Positions 36,824 to 45,067 of a DNA stretch of 64,000 nucleotides are shown here, piece after piece. The position numbers and the translations under genes are program-made. The first letter of the stretch is position 1; the number at the start of each line of letters is the position of its first letter. The notes below the pieces were generated by a model that saw only the letters and a list, made by a program, of their open reading frames with translations, made no database searches and was not told the origin of the DNA. Origin of the DNA: Iningainema tapete BLCC-T55 (GTDB lineage: Bacteria; Cyanobacteriota; Cyanobacteriia; Cyanobacteriales; Nostocaceae); assembly GCF_014698965.1 (NCBI RefSeq), contig NZ_JACXAE010000126.1, forward strand, positions 1-64,000, read 5' to 3'.

Positions 36824-37156
36824 CTGATTGGCATTTTAGCTTTTTTCAGAGTTTTTGCCATCAAAGCAACCCACACAGTTACAGCATTGAGTTTAGATGG
36901 TATTTTCCCACAGCTTTAAAGACATTGGGTTTTCGATCTAAAGGTTTACAACTGCAAAGTGCAAAACTGTCATGCTCCCTCTTGACATTGACTTTTGAGG
37001 AACTCAAAAAACTTTAAATTTTCCGCATTAAGTAAACATAAAAAACAGCCAATATTTGAAACAGTCTTAATAAGACTATATAGAAAGTTGGCTGTTTTTT
37101 TCGGTAGCACTACTTGGCGTGATTTAAGATTTTTTACTATTCACAAAATACTTTCT
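36824..37156. other. Intergenic region with a phosphatase relic
   Basis: 333 bases without a complete gene. On the minus strand 36895-36845 reads KLNAVTVWVALMAKTLKKA, clearly related to RDAVTVWIALQESRTVTLE of the PhoD-like protein. The rest is AT-rich with no further signal seen. Confidence 0.6.
36845..36900 (-). pseudogene. Relic of a second PhoD-like gene, inner part
   Basis: The minus-strand translation NAVTVWVAL corresponds to DAVTVWIAL at about residues 28-36 of the phosphatase at 34015-36465. It is too short for a gene. With the piece at 38790-38823 it suggests one relic interrupted by the TerB-like gene. Confidence 0.65.
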
Positions 37157-38635
37157 TTAGAAAGTTTCTCTGACTTGTACAGGAACAGGTATGTTTTTAG
37201 ACTTAATTTGTACAGTAGGCGTAATCAGGCGACGAATTTCACTAATTACTTCCTCAGAAACCTGAAGAATCTTTGCCATACGGTCGTGAAGTGCTATTTC
37301 CTTTTCATCAATCTTACCATCTGCTTTAGCGATTTCCCAAGTAATAGCTAGAAGTAATCTCCGTTTAATCTCGGCTTTATCCTGTTTTTCTTCATGCAAA
37401 ATATTCTTAGTTACAATGTCATCAAAGCTATCGTTAGAGTCCATTGCAGCCTTGACTCTATTTTTATCTGTCTGACTAATTAATGGGTTATTTAAAATTT
37501 GTATCACAGCCAGCTTTTCTTCTTCACTAACCTCTCCATCTGCTCTAAGCATTGGTAGTGAAGCTATGATGATATCCGATAAAAACTGGCTCAACTTCGT
37601 TTCTTCTATTTTGCCAAGAGCAAACATTGTTGCACTAAAAGCTCCTGTACCAATTGTTAAGCCTAAAGCAATTGGGGCTGCGATTGTATACATACTAAAG
37701 GCTGTAGCGCTGACAACGGTTTTTCCACCAAAGAAAAACGTTTGTAGCGCTCCCGGTACAAAAGGAGTCCACCAAGCAGCTGGAGCTAAATTAGCAGCTG
37801 CAACAGTTGATGCTAGCATCCCTGTTCCAGCACCAGCCCCAGCACCTAAGATAAAAGAACCACCAACTTTTTTCCATGGTTCAAGGCTGTCGCTAATTAT
37901 CTTAATCTCAGATTCATTGAGGGAAATTTTGGTAGAATTTTTTGTATCTAGGTACAAAACTAATTCATATAATTGCTTGCTGAAGTATTTATTAATTTCA
38001 TTAGAGACATCTTTACCACACTCAGCAATTTTTGGCGATAAATCATTCAAAATCTTCTGGACTTTTTTAGATAATTCAGTCCAGTTTTTACCTAACTGAA
38101 CTTTTATACTTAGCAGATCATCCTGCATATTTTGTAAATCATCTGTATGGATAGCTTTGAGATTGGCAAGATAAGGTTCATTAAGATGCGTAATCAAATC
38201 CAAAGTAGTTAAAATGACAACGAAAGCAATTAGCAGTGCAATTGGAGTTGTAACTGCTCCAAGAATTGGAACTCCTGTAAACGGTACAAAGGAGTGAGCT
38301 ATGAAAGTCAATAGACCGCCTAAAATCAATAAAGCACCTGTTACATACTTTCGAGTTTGAGACTCAGGCGTAGAATCTTGGTATAAAATTATTAGGGCTT
38401 TAATATAACGGGGAAGTTGACCAGCCCGTGGTATGGCAAAACCCAGTAAACTACCAAGCGAAGTGAAAATGATTGGGATAATGGATGCAAAAAGACTAGT
38501 AACAGCTGGTAAAGCAAGTCCTGTGAGTGCAAACATTGTTTTTTCTAATTCCTGAATACTAACTTTTAAGGATGTACTACTGGCTTTGGTAAAAAAATTA
38601 GCGCTCGCCAGTAGTACACTATTTAGTATTCCCAT
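37157..38635 (-). CDS. Membrane protein with C-terminal TerB-like domain
   Basis: 492 residues. The N-terminal third has about four hydrophobic segments (33-65, 92-112, 118-146), a central helical stretch with heptads (about 165-250), a Gly/Ala-rich membrane region (about 255-330), and a C-terminal alpha-helical TerB-like domain with two acidic loops, LPMLRADGEVSEEEKLAV and WEIAKADGKIDEKEI, which in the family bind metal. TerB-like domains occur in stress and phage-defence modules. Here it lies between two relic pieces of a PhoD-like gene, in a cluster of toxin-antitoxin remnants. Function unknown; a membrane sensor or effector is only an inference. Confidence 0.7.
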   Translation of the reverse strand: MGILNSVLLASANFFTKASSTSLKVSIQELEKTMFALTGLALPAVTSLFASIIPIIFTSLGSLLGFAIPRAGQLPRYIKALIILYQDSTPESQTRKYVTGALLILGGLLTFIAHSFVPFTGVPILGAVTTPIALLIAFVVILTTLDLITHLNEPYLANLKAIHTDDLQNMQDDLLSIKVQLGKNWTELSKKVQKILNDLSPKIAECGKDVSNEINKYFSKQLYELVLYLDTKNSTKISLNESEIKIISDSLEPWKKVGGSFILGAGAGAGTGMLASTVAAANLAPAAWWTPFVPGALQTFFFGGKTVVSATAFSMYTIAAPIALGLTIGTGAFSATMFALGKIEETKLSQFLSDIIIASLPMLRADGEVSEEEKLAVIQILNNPLISQTDKNRVKAAMDSNDSFDDIVTKNILHEEKQDKAEIKRRLLLAITWEIAKADGKIDEKEIALHDRMAKILQVSEEVISEIRRLITPTVQIKSKNIPVPVQVRETF

Positions 38636-38706
38636 AATTACATTAGTTTATACAAAGTTAATTGATTAAATAGCTAACCAATTTTCGACCATCGTTCAAA
38701 AACTCT

Positions 38707-38804
38707 GGGCGTCTTTGTACGATGAACCTTTATCTACATGGTATTGCTGGCGATGAAAGTCCCTTCAAGGTAAAAGATGCTTGATAGCAGATCCAGATGA
38801 TCGC
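38707..38804 (+). pseudogene. Fragment of a type I / N6-adenine DNA methyltransferase
   Basis: The frame GRLCTMNLYLHGIAGDESPF then KVKD, followed after a one-base shift by LIADPDDR, matches the region before the NPPF motif in HsdM-type methyltransferases. Nothing else of the gene remains, and the 3' end merges with the phosphatase relic. Confidence 0.6.
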
Positions 38805-38823
38805 TTAACGGTGTCCAAGTCAT
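38790..38823 (-). pseudogene. Relic of a second PhoD-like gene, start region
   Basis: The minus strand from 38823 reads MTWTPLSDHLD, closely matching MTWKPLSDRIN, the start of the phosphatase at 34015-36465. The DNA GATCGCTTAACGGTGTCCAA is nearly the same as in that gene. Confidence 0.75.
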
Positions 38824-38846
38824 GTAGCTTTTGGCATTAAATTTGG

Positions 38847-38866
38847 GTATGATATTATCATCATAC
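38847..38866. promoter_or_regulatory. Candidate operator of mazEF
   Basis: GTATGAT and ATCATAC form perfect 7-base arms with a 6-base spacer, 15 bases before the antitoxin ATG. Antitoxins of this type repress their own operon through such palindromes; this one is unproven. Confidence 0.4.
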
Positions 38867-38880
38867 TAAAAAGTAAGATA

Positions 38881-39111
38881 ATGCAAAAAGTCACAGTCAC
38901 TTTAGAAGACGACATCCTAAAATTTGTAGATCAGCAGGCACAGGGGAACCGGAGTGCCTACATTAATTCTTTGTTGGCAGAACACCGTCGTAGTTTTTTG
39001 GAAGCACAAATGATTGCTGCCCTCAAGGAGGATGCCCAAGATCCGGAGTATCAGGCTGAAATTGCAGCTTGGGATAGTGTTGTTGGAGATGGCATTAATG
39101 CCGGGGAGTAA
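38881..39111 (+). CDS. MazE/CopG-type antitoxin
   Basis: A 76-residue protein: N-terminal ribbon-helix-helix DNA-binding part (MQKVTVTLEDDILKFVDQQA, NRSAYINSLLAEHR) and an acidic C-terminus (DAQDPEYQAEIAAWDSVVGD) that would neutralise the toxin. It overlaps the toxin start (39098) by 14 bases, typical of coupled toxin-antitoxin genes. The antitoxin is complete although its toxin is interrupted. Confidence 0.85.
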   Translation: MQKVTVTLEDDILKFVDQQAQGNRSAYINSLLAEHRRSFLEAQMIAALKEDAQDPEYQAEIAAWDSVVGDGINAGE

Positions 39112-39326
39112 TTTAACCTATCAACGAGGAGAAATCCGTTGGGTGAAGCTCGATCCAACAGTGGGGGCTGAGGTGCAAAAAACCCGTCCTTGCTTGATTG
39201 TGCAGAATGACATCATGAACCAGTATGGACTGTTAACAATTGTGATGCCGTTTCGACCGGGAAGTAAAGAAGCTCCTTATGTCGTCAATGTTACAGCAAC
39301 ATCCGCTAATGGACTAGATCAAGACC
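39098..39326 (+). pseudogene. MazF/PemK toxin, N-terminal part, interrupted by IS607 element
   Basis: From ATG 39098: YQRGEIRWVKLDPTVGAEVQ, KTRPCLIVQNDIMNQYGLLT, then VTATSANGLDQD. These are the N-terminal motifs of the mRNA-cleaving MazF/PemK family (RGEIRWVKLDP, KTRPCLI). After GLDQD the frame runs into the mobile element and stops at 39337. The missing end (RFIDVGQIRAVDHRRILGLV) is found intact at 41240-41371. Confidence 0.9.
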
Positions 39327-39424
39327 CTAGCGACTAGGAGTCCAAATACATACTAATTTATAGAATTTTCCGGAATTATCGCAGAAATTGTGGTATTATT
39401 TAATAAGTAATTCCACTTTCAACT

Positions 39425-40027
39425 ATGACAAGATATGTTACACCGCGAGAAGCGATGCAAATCCTCCAAGTCTCAGAAAAAACGCTCAGAGACTGGGACA
39501 AAGCCGGAAGAATCAGTACAATTAGAACTCCTGCTGGGCATAGAAGATACGACATCGACAGCGTTCTTGACCCAAGAAATACAAAACAACGAAAAATCGT
39601 TCTCTATTGTAGAGTTAGCTCACACAAACAAAGAGACGACCTCAACAGACAAGCCGACTACTTACAATCTCTCTTCCCAAGTGGTCAAGTTATCAAAGAA
39701 ATCGGATCAGGACTCAACTACAAGCGAAAAGGTTTACAAACCCTTTTGGGACAAATTCTGTCTGGAGATGTCGAACAAGTTGTATGCAGTTATAAAGACA
39801 GATTGGCAAGATTTGGAATCGAAATCATTGACTATATCTGTAATCAAAACAATACAAAACTCGTGGTTCTCAACCGCATTGATCTGTCTCCAGAGAGAGA
39901 ATTTGTCGAAGACATCTTGGCAATTATTCATGTCTTCAGTTCCAAACTCTATGGACTCCGAAAGTACAAACAAAAAATCAAAGAAGATCCGGATTTACCC
40001 AGAAGCAAACCTGAGACTAGTTTATAG
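39425..40027 (+). CDS. tnpA: IS607-family transposase TnpA (serine recombinase)
   Basis: 200 residues. An N-terminal MerR-like helix-turn-helix (YVTPREAMQILQVSEKTLRD, IRTPAGHRRYDIDSVL) is followed by a small serine recombinase domain (KIVLYCRVSSHKQRDDLNRQ), with catalytic Ser at residue 65, and DRLARFG. The C-terminus VEDILAIIHVFSSKLYGLRK is the oligomerisation helix. This order, DNA binding before catalysis, is specific to IS607. It overlaps tnpB by 77 bases in another frame, normal for this family. Confidence 0.93.
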   Translation: MTRYVTPREAMQILQVSEKTLRDWDKAGRISTIRTPAGHRRYDIDSVLDPRNTKQRKIVLYCRVSSHKQRDDLNRQADYLQSLFPSGQVIKEIGSGLNYKRKGLQTLLGQILSGDVEQVVCSYKDRLARFGIEIIDYICNQNNTKLVVLNRIDLSPEREFVEDILAIIHVFSSKLYGLRKYKQKIKEDPDLPRSKPETSL

Positions 40028-41216
40028 AAAGTGGTTGGCTGCTTGTCGTTGGTGCTATAACCAAGCTATTGCTTACCAACGTAATTGTTTTATTAAGGGA
40101 GAGAAACAACCAAACAGATTCAAACTACGAGATATTATCTTAAAGTCTTGCCCAGAATGGGTGGCGGAATGTCCTTATTCTCCAAGAGAAGAATCAGTTT
40201 TTGATGCCAAGATTGCCTTTTCAAAAACAGCTACTAAAAATAAAAATACTCCGAGATTTAAATCATGTCGAGCACCTATAAAAAGTTTACGCATTAGTAG
40301 TAAATACTGGGGAGTTTTCTATTCAGGTAAAGGAAAAACTAAACAAATAGCTGGATTTACACATTACGCAACTTCTCAGATAGTAATCAACTCCGAAACC
40401 TTTGCAATCAAGGACTTACAGTTAAACCCGGTGGAGCCTTTATGTGGGGAAATGCCATCAGAGTTTACTATTGTACTGGACAAAGGTAGATGGTTCATTT
40501 GTTTTGCAATACCTTTTGATATACAACCTAACAGCAAAACAAATGCTATCGGACTCGATCCAGGGGTCAGAGCGTTTCTCACAGGCTTCGACGGTCAAAA
40601 CATATTAGAGCTTGGCGATGGTTCAATTTCTAAAATAGCTATTCTCTGTCAACGTCTAGACCAGTTACAATCTCAAATAGCCCTTGCAAAAGGGAGGAAC
40701 AATAAACGATTACGTTGGAAATTAAGAAGACAGTCAGAGGTGTTGAGAACTAGGATTAGAAATTTAACTAACGAGATTCACAACAAAACTGCTGCTTTCT
40801 TAACCAAGAACTATAAGCACATATTCTTACCCACTTTTGAAACTTCTCAAATGGTGGTTAAGAAAAAACGTAAACTAAATTCTAAAACAGCTAGAAATAT
40901 GCTTACGTGGTCGCACTATAGGTTCAAGCAAACTCTTAAATTCCACGCCTTAAAACGTGATTGCGTTGTGCATGATGTAACAGAAGAATTCACAAGCAAG
41001 ACGTGTAGTCGATGTGGACATGTCCATGATAAGTTAGGTGGAAATAAAAAATTTAAATGCACCAATCCTAATTGTGGTCATGAAATACCAAGAGATTGGA
41101 ATGGAGCGATTAATATTTTCATCAAATCAATTAATGATTTGGTAAATGCCTCAACGACCGTTGAGGCTGGGGAGGATACGCCCCGATACACAGTAGAATT
41201 TAGTACTAGTTACTAG
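39951..41216 (+). CDS. tnpB: RNA-guided nuclease TnpB of the IS607 element
   Basis: 421 residues from ATG 39951; the same frame is open upstream from 39435 but that part is antisense to the logic of tnpA and not TnpB-like. RuvC catalytic acids are all present: D203 (IGLDPGVRAFLTGFD), E297 (LPTFETSQM) and D382 (IPRDWNGAINIFI). The zinc ribbon is CSRCGHVH with CTNPNCGHE. TnpB cuts DNA at the empty donor site guided by an RNA from the element's right end, helping the element persist. The C-terminus overlaps the candidate RNA hairpins. Confidence 0.92.
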   Translation: MDSESTNKKSKKIRIYPEANLRLVYRKWLAACRWCYNQAIAYQRNCFIKGEKQPNRFKLRDIILKSCPEWVAECPYSPREESVFDAKIAFSKTATKNKNTPRFKSCRAPIKSLRISSKYWGVFYSGKGKTKQIAGFTHYATSQIVINSETFAIKDLQLNPVEPLCGEMPSEFTIVLDKGRWFICFAIPFDIQPNSKTNAIGLDPGVRAFLTGFDGQNILELGDGSISKIAILCQRLDQLQSQIALAKGRNNKRLRWKLRRQSEVLRTRIRNLTNEIHNKTAAFLTKNYKHIFLPTFETSQMVVKKKRKLNSKTARNMLTWSHYRFKQTLKFHALKRDCVVHDVTEEFTSKTCSRCGHVHDKLGGNKKFKCTNPNCGHEIPRDWNGAINIFIKSINDLVNASTTVEAGEDTPRYTVEFSTSY

Positions 41217-41239
41217 GTTTTACCGGGTTAAATGGTATC
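41140..41239 (+). ncRNA. Candidate omega (reRNA) scaffold end and guide of IS607 TnpB
   Basis: A perfect hairpin GCCTCAACGACCGTTGAGGC (41148-41167) is followed by GGGGAGGATACGCCCC (41169-41184), a second stem, and a tail to TACTAG. In known TnpB systems the scaffold ends at the right end and the flanking DNA forms the guide; here the guide would read from the mazF side after about 41218. Exact ends are not determined. Confidence 0.55.
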
Positions 41240-41371
41240 CGTTTTATTGATGTCGGGCAAATTCGTGCTGTAGATCATCGTCGTATCTTGGGTTTGGTAG
41301 GAGTGTTGGAAGAGGAATACTGGGAACAAATTCGCACAGCTTTAAATATAGTGTTGGGGTTTACTGTCTAA
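41240..41371 (+). pseudogene. MazF/PemK toxin, C-terminal part after the IS607 element
   Basis: RFIDVGQIRAVDHRRILGLV, then GVLEEEYWEQIRTALNIV up to the TAA at 41369-41371, 43 residues in one open frame. It is the standard end of the toxin whose N-terminal part is at 39098-39326. No start codon of its own. Confidence 0.9.
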
Positions 41372-41976
41372 AGTACCAACTGCAAAACCCAGTAGCGAAA
41401 AAGTTCAACGATAATTCGCCAGCGCCCCTGTGTCTCCTCAACTACATCATGGCGCTTTAGAGTATTGAGCGCTTCCGGCAAAGCGACAAGATCGATACCT
41501 GTACAATGAGCTAAAGTGTCCAGAGTTAGCCCATCTGGTGTTGGTGCGATCGCTCTAAGTATCGCTTGTTGCCCATCAGCACCCCGTGCAGCTTGTCCCC
41601 AAACTCCATCAAAATAGTAGCGTCCCCGTTTGAAGAATTCAGAGTCGTTAATCACAGCTTCCACATCTTCCACTGTGAAAACTGGATTGCGGGAACGCCC
41701 TTGCTCGAAAACATAATCATTGTAGCGACGAACCAGTTGAAAACCGACTAACTGCACTAAATAAGGTTGACCATGTGTCAATGTATATATATAGTCTAGA
41801 GCTTCTGGCTTGTAGTCGAGGGGAAAGTCTTCATCTGGGTTGGCTAGGATTTGGCGGGTAGCTGCACGTTTCTGGAAACCCACATGAATAGGGATGACGC
41901 TAGCGAAAAAGGGTAATCCCATGAGCCAATTTTCTGGACGTAGGATCGCCACGCCAAACGCCACGCCAAACGCCAC
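41368..41976 (-). pseudogene. AAA-like ATPase, C-terminal fragment
   Basis: 202 residues. From FFASVIPIHVGFQKRAATRQ through TLTHGQPYLVQLVGFQLVRR to the winged-helix-like end (ILRAIAPTPDGLTLDTLAHC) it matches the C-terminal half of large cyanobacterial AAA/STAND-type ATPases of the AAA-like domain family. The Walker motifs are absent. The first 15 residues (MAFGVAFGVA) come from a GGCGTTTGGCGT tandem repeat, so the 5' part has been lost and replaced. It ends 3 bases over the mazF fragment stop, convergent. Confidence 0.8.
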
Positions 41977-41984
41977 GCCAAGAG
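41946..41984. repeat. 12-base tandem repeat at the broken 5' end of the ATPase gene
   Basis: Three units of GCCACGCCAAAC, the last one altered to GCCACGCCAAGA. The minus-strand reading gives repeated AFGV. It marks the junction where the ATPase gene was truncated. Confidence 0.75.
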
Positions 41985-42062
41985 CGTCAACCCAACCTAC
42001 CTTTAAAACTCCTATTCTTCTCTCTGCGTCTGAGCGGTTCCTGACTCCAATTACCCCACCTC

Positions 42063-43088
42063 CTAATAACGAATGCGTGGATCAACATACGCATTGATAA
42101 TATCAATCAAAATACTAGCAAAGACAACAATCGCCCCAAAAAATACCATGATTCCTTGTACCGTGGGATAATCTCGCTCAGAAATTCCTTGGTACAATCG
42201 AAACGCCAATCCAGGCCAAGAAAATGTTACTTCAGTTAAAATTGCCCCACCAAGTAAAGAAGCAAAAGTCAAACCTAAAATCGTAATTACCGGAATTAAA
42301 GCATTTTTTAAAGCGTGAGAAACTAAAATCTTTCCTTCCGGAATTCCTCTTGCTCTAGCCGCTTCTACATAATCTGCTCGTAGGGTTTGCTTTAAATTCA
42401 CGCGCACAATTCGTTCAAAAATACCACTGAGCAAAACTCCTAAAGTGCAACTAGGAAGGATGAGATATCGCAAAGTAGTAAAAAACTGAATAAAATTGCC
42501 ACTTAACAAACTATCTATTGTATATAAACCAGTAATAGTATTTGGGGCAGGAATAGTTGCTGGAAAACGTGTTCCCAAGGGTAACCAATCAAGCTGAACT
42601 GCAAAAATCAATTGCAGAAGCATTCCCGCCCAAAACATGGGGAGTGAGTAGGTGATGATCCCAAATAAACGTCCCCCCACATCAAAAGGTGTGTTAGGGC
42701 GTGTGGCAGAAAGACTACCGATCGCAATCCCCACAATTAAAGCGATCGCCAAACTAAATATTGCTAACTCCGTTGTTGCCGGAAAGTGTTGCCAAATTAT
42801 GTCCCAAACGTTTTGTCCCCGACTTGTAATTGACTTTCCTAAATCAAAGCGTAATAAGGAACCTACATAATTCAGATACTGTAGCAACGGCGGCAGGTTT
42901 AAACCCAGTTGTTTTCGCAATTCCTCTTTGGCACTTTCTGGCGCACGCCCACCGAGAATCGCATCAACTGGATCTCCTGGTGTTGCTCGTAGTAGTAGAA
43001 ATACTATTGTGATGATAGTTAGTAGTTGAAGTGGAGCTAGAAGTAAACGAGTAGTTATGTAATAGGTTAGGGCTTTGGAACGGGACAT
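42063..43088 (-). CDS. Peptide/nickel-type ABC transporter permease (DppB-like)
   Basis: A 341-residue inner-membrane subunit with about six helices (first at 14-36, last at 308-330). Family motifs: LLRATPGDPVDAILGG after the first helix, and the EAA loop YVEAARARGIPEGKILVSHA that contacts the ATPase. It pairs with the solute-binding lipoprotein gene upstream (43177-44808) on the same strand. The second permease and the ATPases are not in the window. Confidence 0.92.
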   Translation of the reverse strand: MSRSKALTYYITTRLLLAPLQLLTIITIVFLLLRATPGDPVDAILGGRAPESAKEELRKQLGLNLPPLLQYLNYVGSLLRFDLGKSITSRGQNVWDIIWQHFPATTELAIFSLAIALIVGIAIGSLSATRPNTPFDVGGRLFGIITYSLPMFWAGMLLQLIFAVQLDWLPLGTRFPATIPAPNTITGLYTIDSLLSGNFIQFFTTLRYLILPSCTLGVLLSGIFERIVRVNLKQTLRADYVEAARARGIPEGKILVSHALKNALIPVITILGLTFASLLGGAILTEVTFSWPGLAFRLYQGISERDYPTVQGIMVFFGAIVVFASILIDIINAYVDPRIRY

Positions 43089-43095
43089 AATGTTT

Positions 43096-43178
43096 GTTAA
43101 TTGTTAATTGCTAATTGCTAATTGCTAATTGCTAATTAGGAATGATAACTCCTGACTCCTGTCTCCTGTCTCCTGACT
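43096..43178. repeat. Heptamer arrays between binding protein and permease genes
   Basis: About five units of AATTGCT or a variant (43096-43136) are followed by four units of CTCCTGT/CTCCTGA (43150-43177). They fill the 88-base gap of the ABC operon. Confidence 0.75.
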
Positions 43179-44808
43179 ACTTTTTGATTGTTTTGTAGAT
43201 AAGATTTTGCGTGGGATCTAGTTGAACGCCGCTGATACCATTTTGGGCAAATACGAACTCTTTGCTTTGCCACAAAGGAATGTAAGGAACATCAGCAGCT
43301 AGTTGTGCTTGAATTTCTGCAAAAATGTTTTTCCGGACTGCGGGGTTTTGCTCTTGGCGCTGTTGTTCGATCAGTTTGTTCATGCGATCGCTATAGTAAA
43401 ACGAACCCTGAGTTTGACTGCCCCCATCTTGACATCCGGTTGCCACGGAACCTTTTTGACAAGATAAAAACGGTTGAGTGTAATTGTCTGGGTCTAAAAA
43501 GTCAGGATACCAATCCAGCACAAACATGGGATATGTGCCTTTGGTGATGTTGTTATAAGCGGAGGTAGATTCCACCGAGTTGGTTTCCAATTGCAGCAAA
43601 CCATCCATTGTTTTTTTCACAAGAGCTTTAAGTACTAACACTATGTAGCCGTCAGTGGGGACGTTTGATTTATACCAAAGTTCAACACGAGCCGGATTGG
43701 TTTTGGAAAAACCTGCTTGGGTAAGGAGTTCTTTAGCCTTTTGGGCATTACCATCACTGTATAGCTCTTGAAATACTGGTTTATAAACATTAAATGTTGT
43801 TGGGATCAAACTGTAAATTGCTTCAGATTGACCGTATAATACTCGCTCAGATAATATTGCACGGTTAATCATTGCGGCGATCGCTTGTCTTACCACTGGG
43901 TTATCCAAAGGTTTTTGATTCCGGTTTACTGCCAAAAACTTGATTACATTCCCAGAAGCAGCAATTGCCTGCCAAGATCCTTCTTTTGCCAGTTCCTCCA
44001 AGCTGCGAATTTGATCTGGGTCCATATTCAGGTAAGCTACATCTACAGCTTTTTTGCGGAAGTTATTGTACAAGTTCACTCCACTACTGAATATTTGTAC
44101 ATTAATACCTCCATTTGCTGGTTTTTCTCCCCAATATTTGTCAAATACATCAAATTGCAGCGAATCTGGACCAAATCTTGCTAATTTATAAGGACCAGTG
44201 CCAATAAAAATATTAGGATTAAATTTTCCTTGTCCTAGTTCGTAAGATGACGGCGAAACTGCACAAACACCAGAAAATGCTAGTAGTGAGGGAAAGGCTG
44301 TGAACGGCTTTTTCAGCTTGACTGTTAACTCATACTCACCTGTGGTTTTTACCGATTCCACTACATCGCCAAGCAAGAAAGACGGCTTACCCTTATTTTC
44401 GATAAAACGCTGGAGACTAAATGCCATTGCTTTGGCGTTGAAGGGAGTGTCGTCATGAAAAACAACTCCTTGACGCAGGGGAATTGTGTAAGTTAAACCA
44501 TCAGCACTTACTTGTGGTAGTGCGGTGGCTAACTGGGGTTTAATTTCAGTACTTCCTGGTTCGTAGGTGTAGAGGCGATCGCTCATGTTATACACCAATC
44601 CCAGTGACGCTAATTCATAAGCATCAGCCGGATCAAGAGTACGCGGTTTTTGGGTAGTACCTATAGTAATACGACCATCTGTGCTTGATGATACTTTAGT
44701 GGTTTGCTGACCGTTAGCACAACTAACCACCAAAAATAAACATAGACAAAACAATGAAAATAATTTTGTTATCTGACCCCACCGTTTCACGGATAAGGAA
44801 CATCTCAT
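43177..44808 (-). CDS. Peptide/oligopeptide ABC transporter substrate-binding lipoprotein
   Basis: A 543-residue SBP family 5 protein. Signal sequence with lipobox: LFCLCLFLVVSC followed by ANGQ, so a lipoprotein anchored at Cys30. Family motifs: PRTLDPADAYELASLGLVYN, YTIPLRQGVVFHDDTPFNAK, DNPVVRQAIAAMINR, and WYPDFLDPDNYTQPFLS. It binds peptides or similar ligands in the periplasm and delivers them to the permease encoded downstream. An AT-rich gap of about 260 bases upstream should contain the promoter. Confidence 0.93.
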   Translation of the reverse strand: MRCSLSVKRWGQITKLFSLFCLCLFLVVSCANGQQTTKVSSSTDGRITIGTTQKPRTLDPADAYELASLGLVYNMSDRLYTYEPGSTEIKPQLATALPQVSADGLTYTIPLRQGVVFHDDTPFNAKAMAFSLQRFIENKGKPSFLLGDVVESVKTTGEYELTVKLKKPFTAFPSLLAFSGVCAVSPSSYELGQGKFNPNIFIGTGPYKLARFGPDSLQFDVFDKYWGEKPANGGINVQIFSSGVNLYNNFRKKAVDVAYLNMDPDQIRSLEELAKEGSWQAIAASGNVIKFLAVNRNQKPLDNPVVRQAIAAMINRAILSERVLYGQSEAIYSLIPTTFNVYKPVFQELYSDGNAQKAKELLTQAGFSKTNPARVELWYKSNVPTDGYIVLVLKALVKKTMDGLLQLETNSVESTSAYNNITKGTYPMFVLDWYPDFLDPDNYTQPFLSCQKGSVATGCQDGGSQTQGSFYYSDRMNKLIEQQRQEQNPAVRKNIFAEIQAQLAADVPYIPLWQSKEFVFAQNGISGVQLDPTQNLIYKTIKK

Positions 44809-45067
44809 AGAATTGGGATTTCTAAACTCAGTGGTCAGTCATTGTACTACAACTGTGGCTAAATCTCTCAGGATAAATTCATAAAAATAATTATTTCCGT
44901 CAGAAAAGTTTTTATTTAATTAAAAATATAGATATTGGCGCTTGTTTGTTCTAAATTCGTAATATAACCAGGGGATTAGTTTGTTAAGCTTTTTCAAAGA
45001 CTCCAGAAGTCAAGTTTTATATTTATACATCACCAACTAAGATTGTTAGGATAGCGAGATTAAAAGC

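Larger units (their letters stand above)
39327..41239 (+). mobile_element. IS607-family element inserted in mazF
   Basis: About 1.9 kb holding tnpA (serine recombinase) and tnpB. Its limits are set by where mazF coding sequence stops (after GLDQD, about 39326) and resumes (RFIDVGQ, 41240); a few bases at each end are uncertain. No target duplication or terminal inverted repeat is seen, as usual for IS607. Both genes are intact, so the element may still be active. Confidence 0.85.

Noticed and set aside
39435-39950. Upstream extension of the tnpB frame
   Set aside because: It overlaps tnpA in another frame and shows no TnpB-like residues; the family normally starts near the ATG at 39951.
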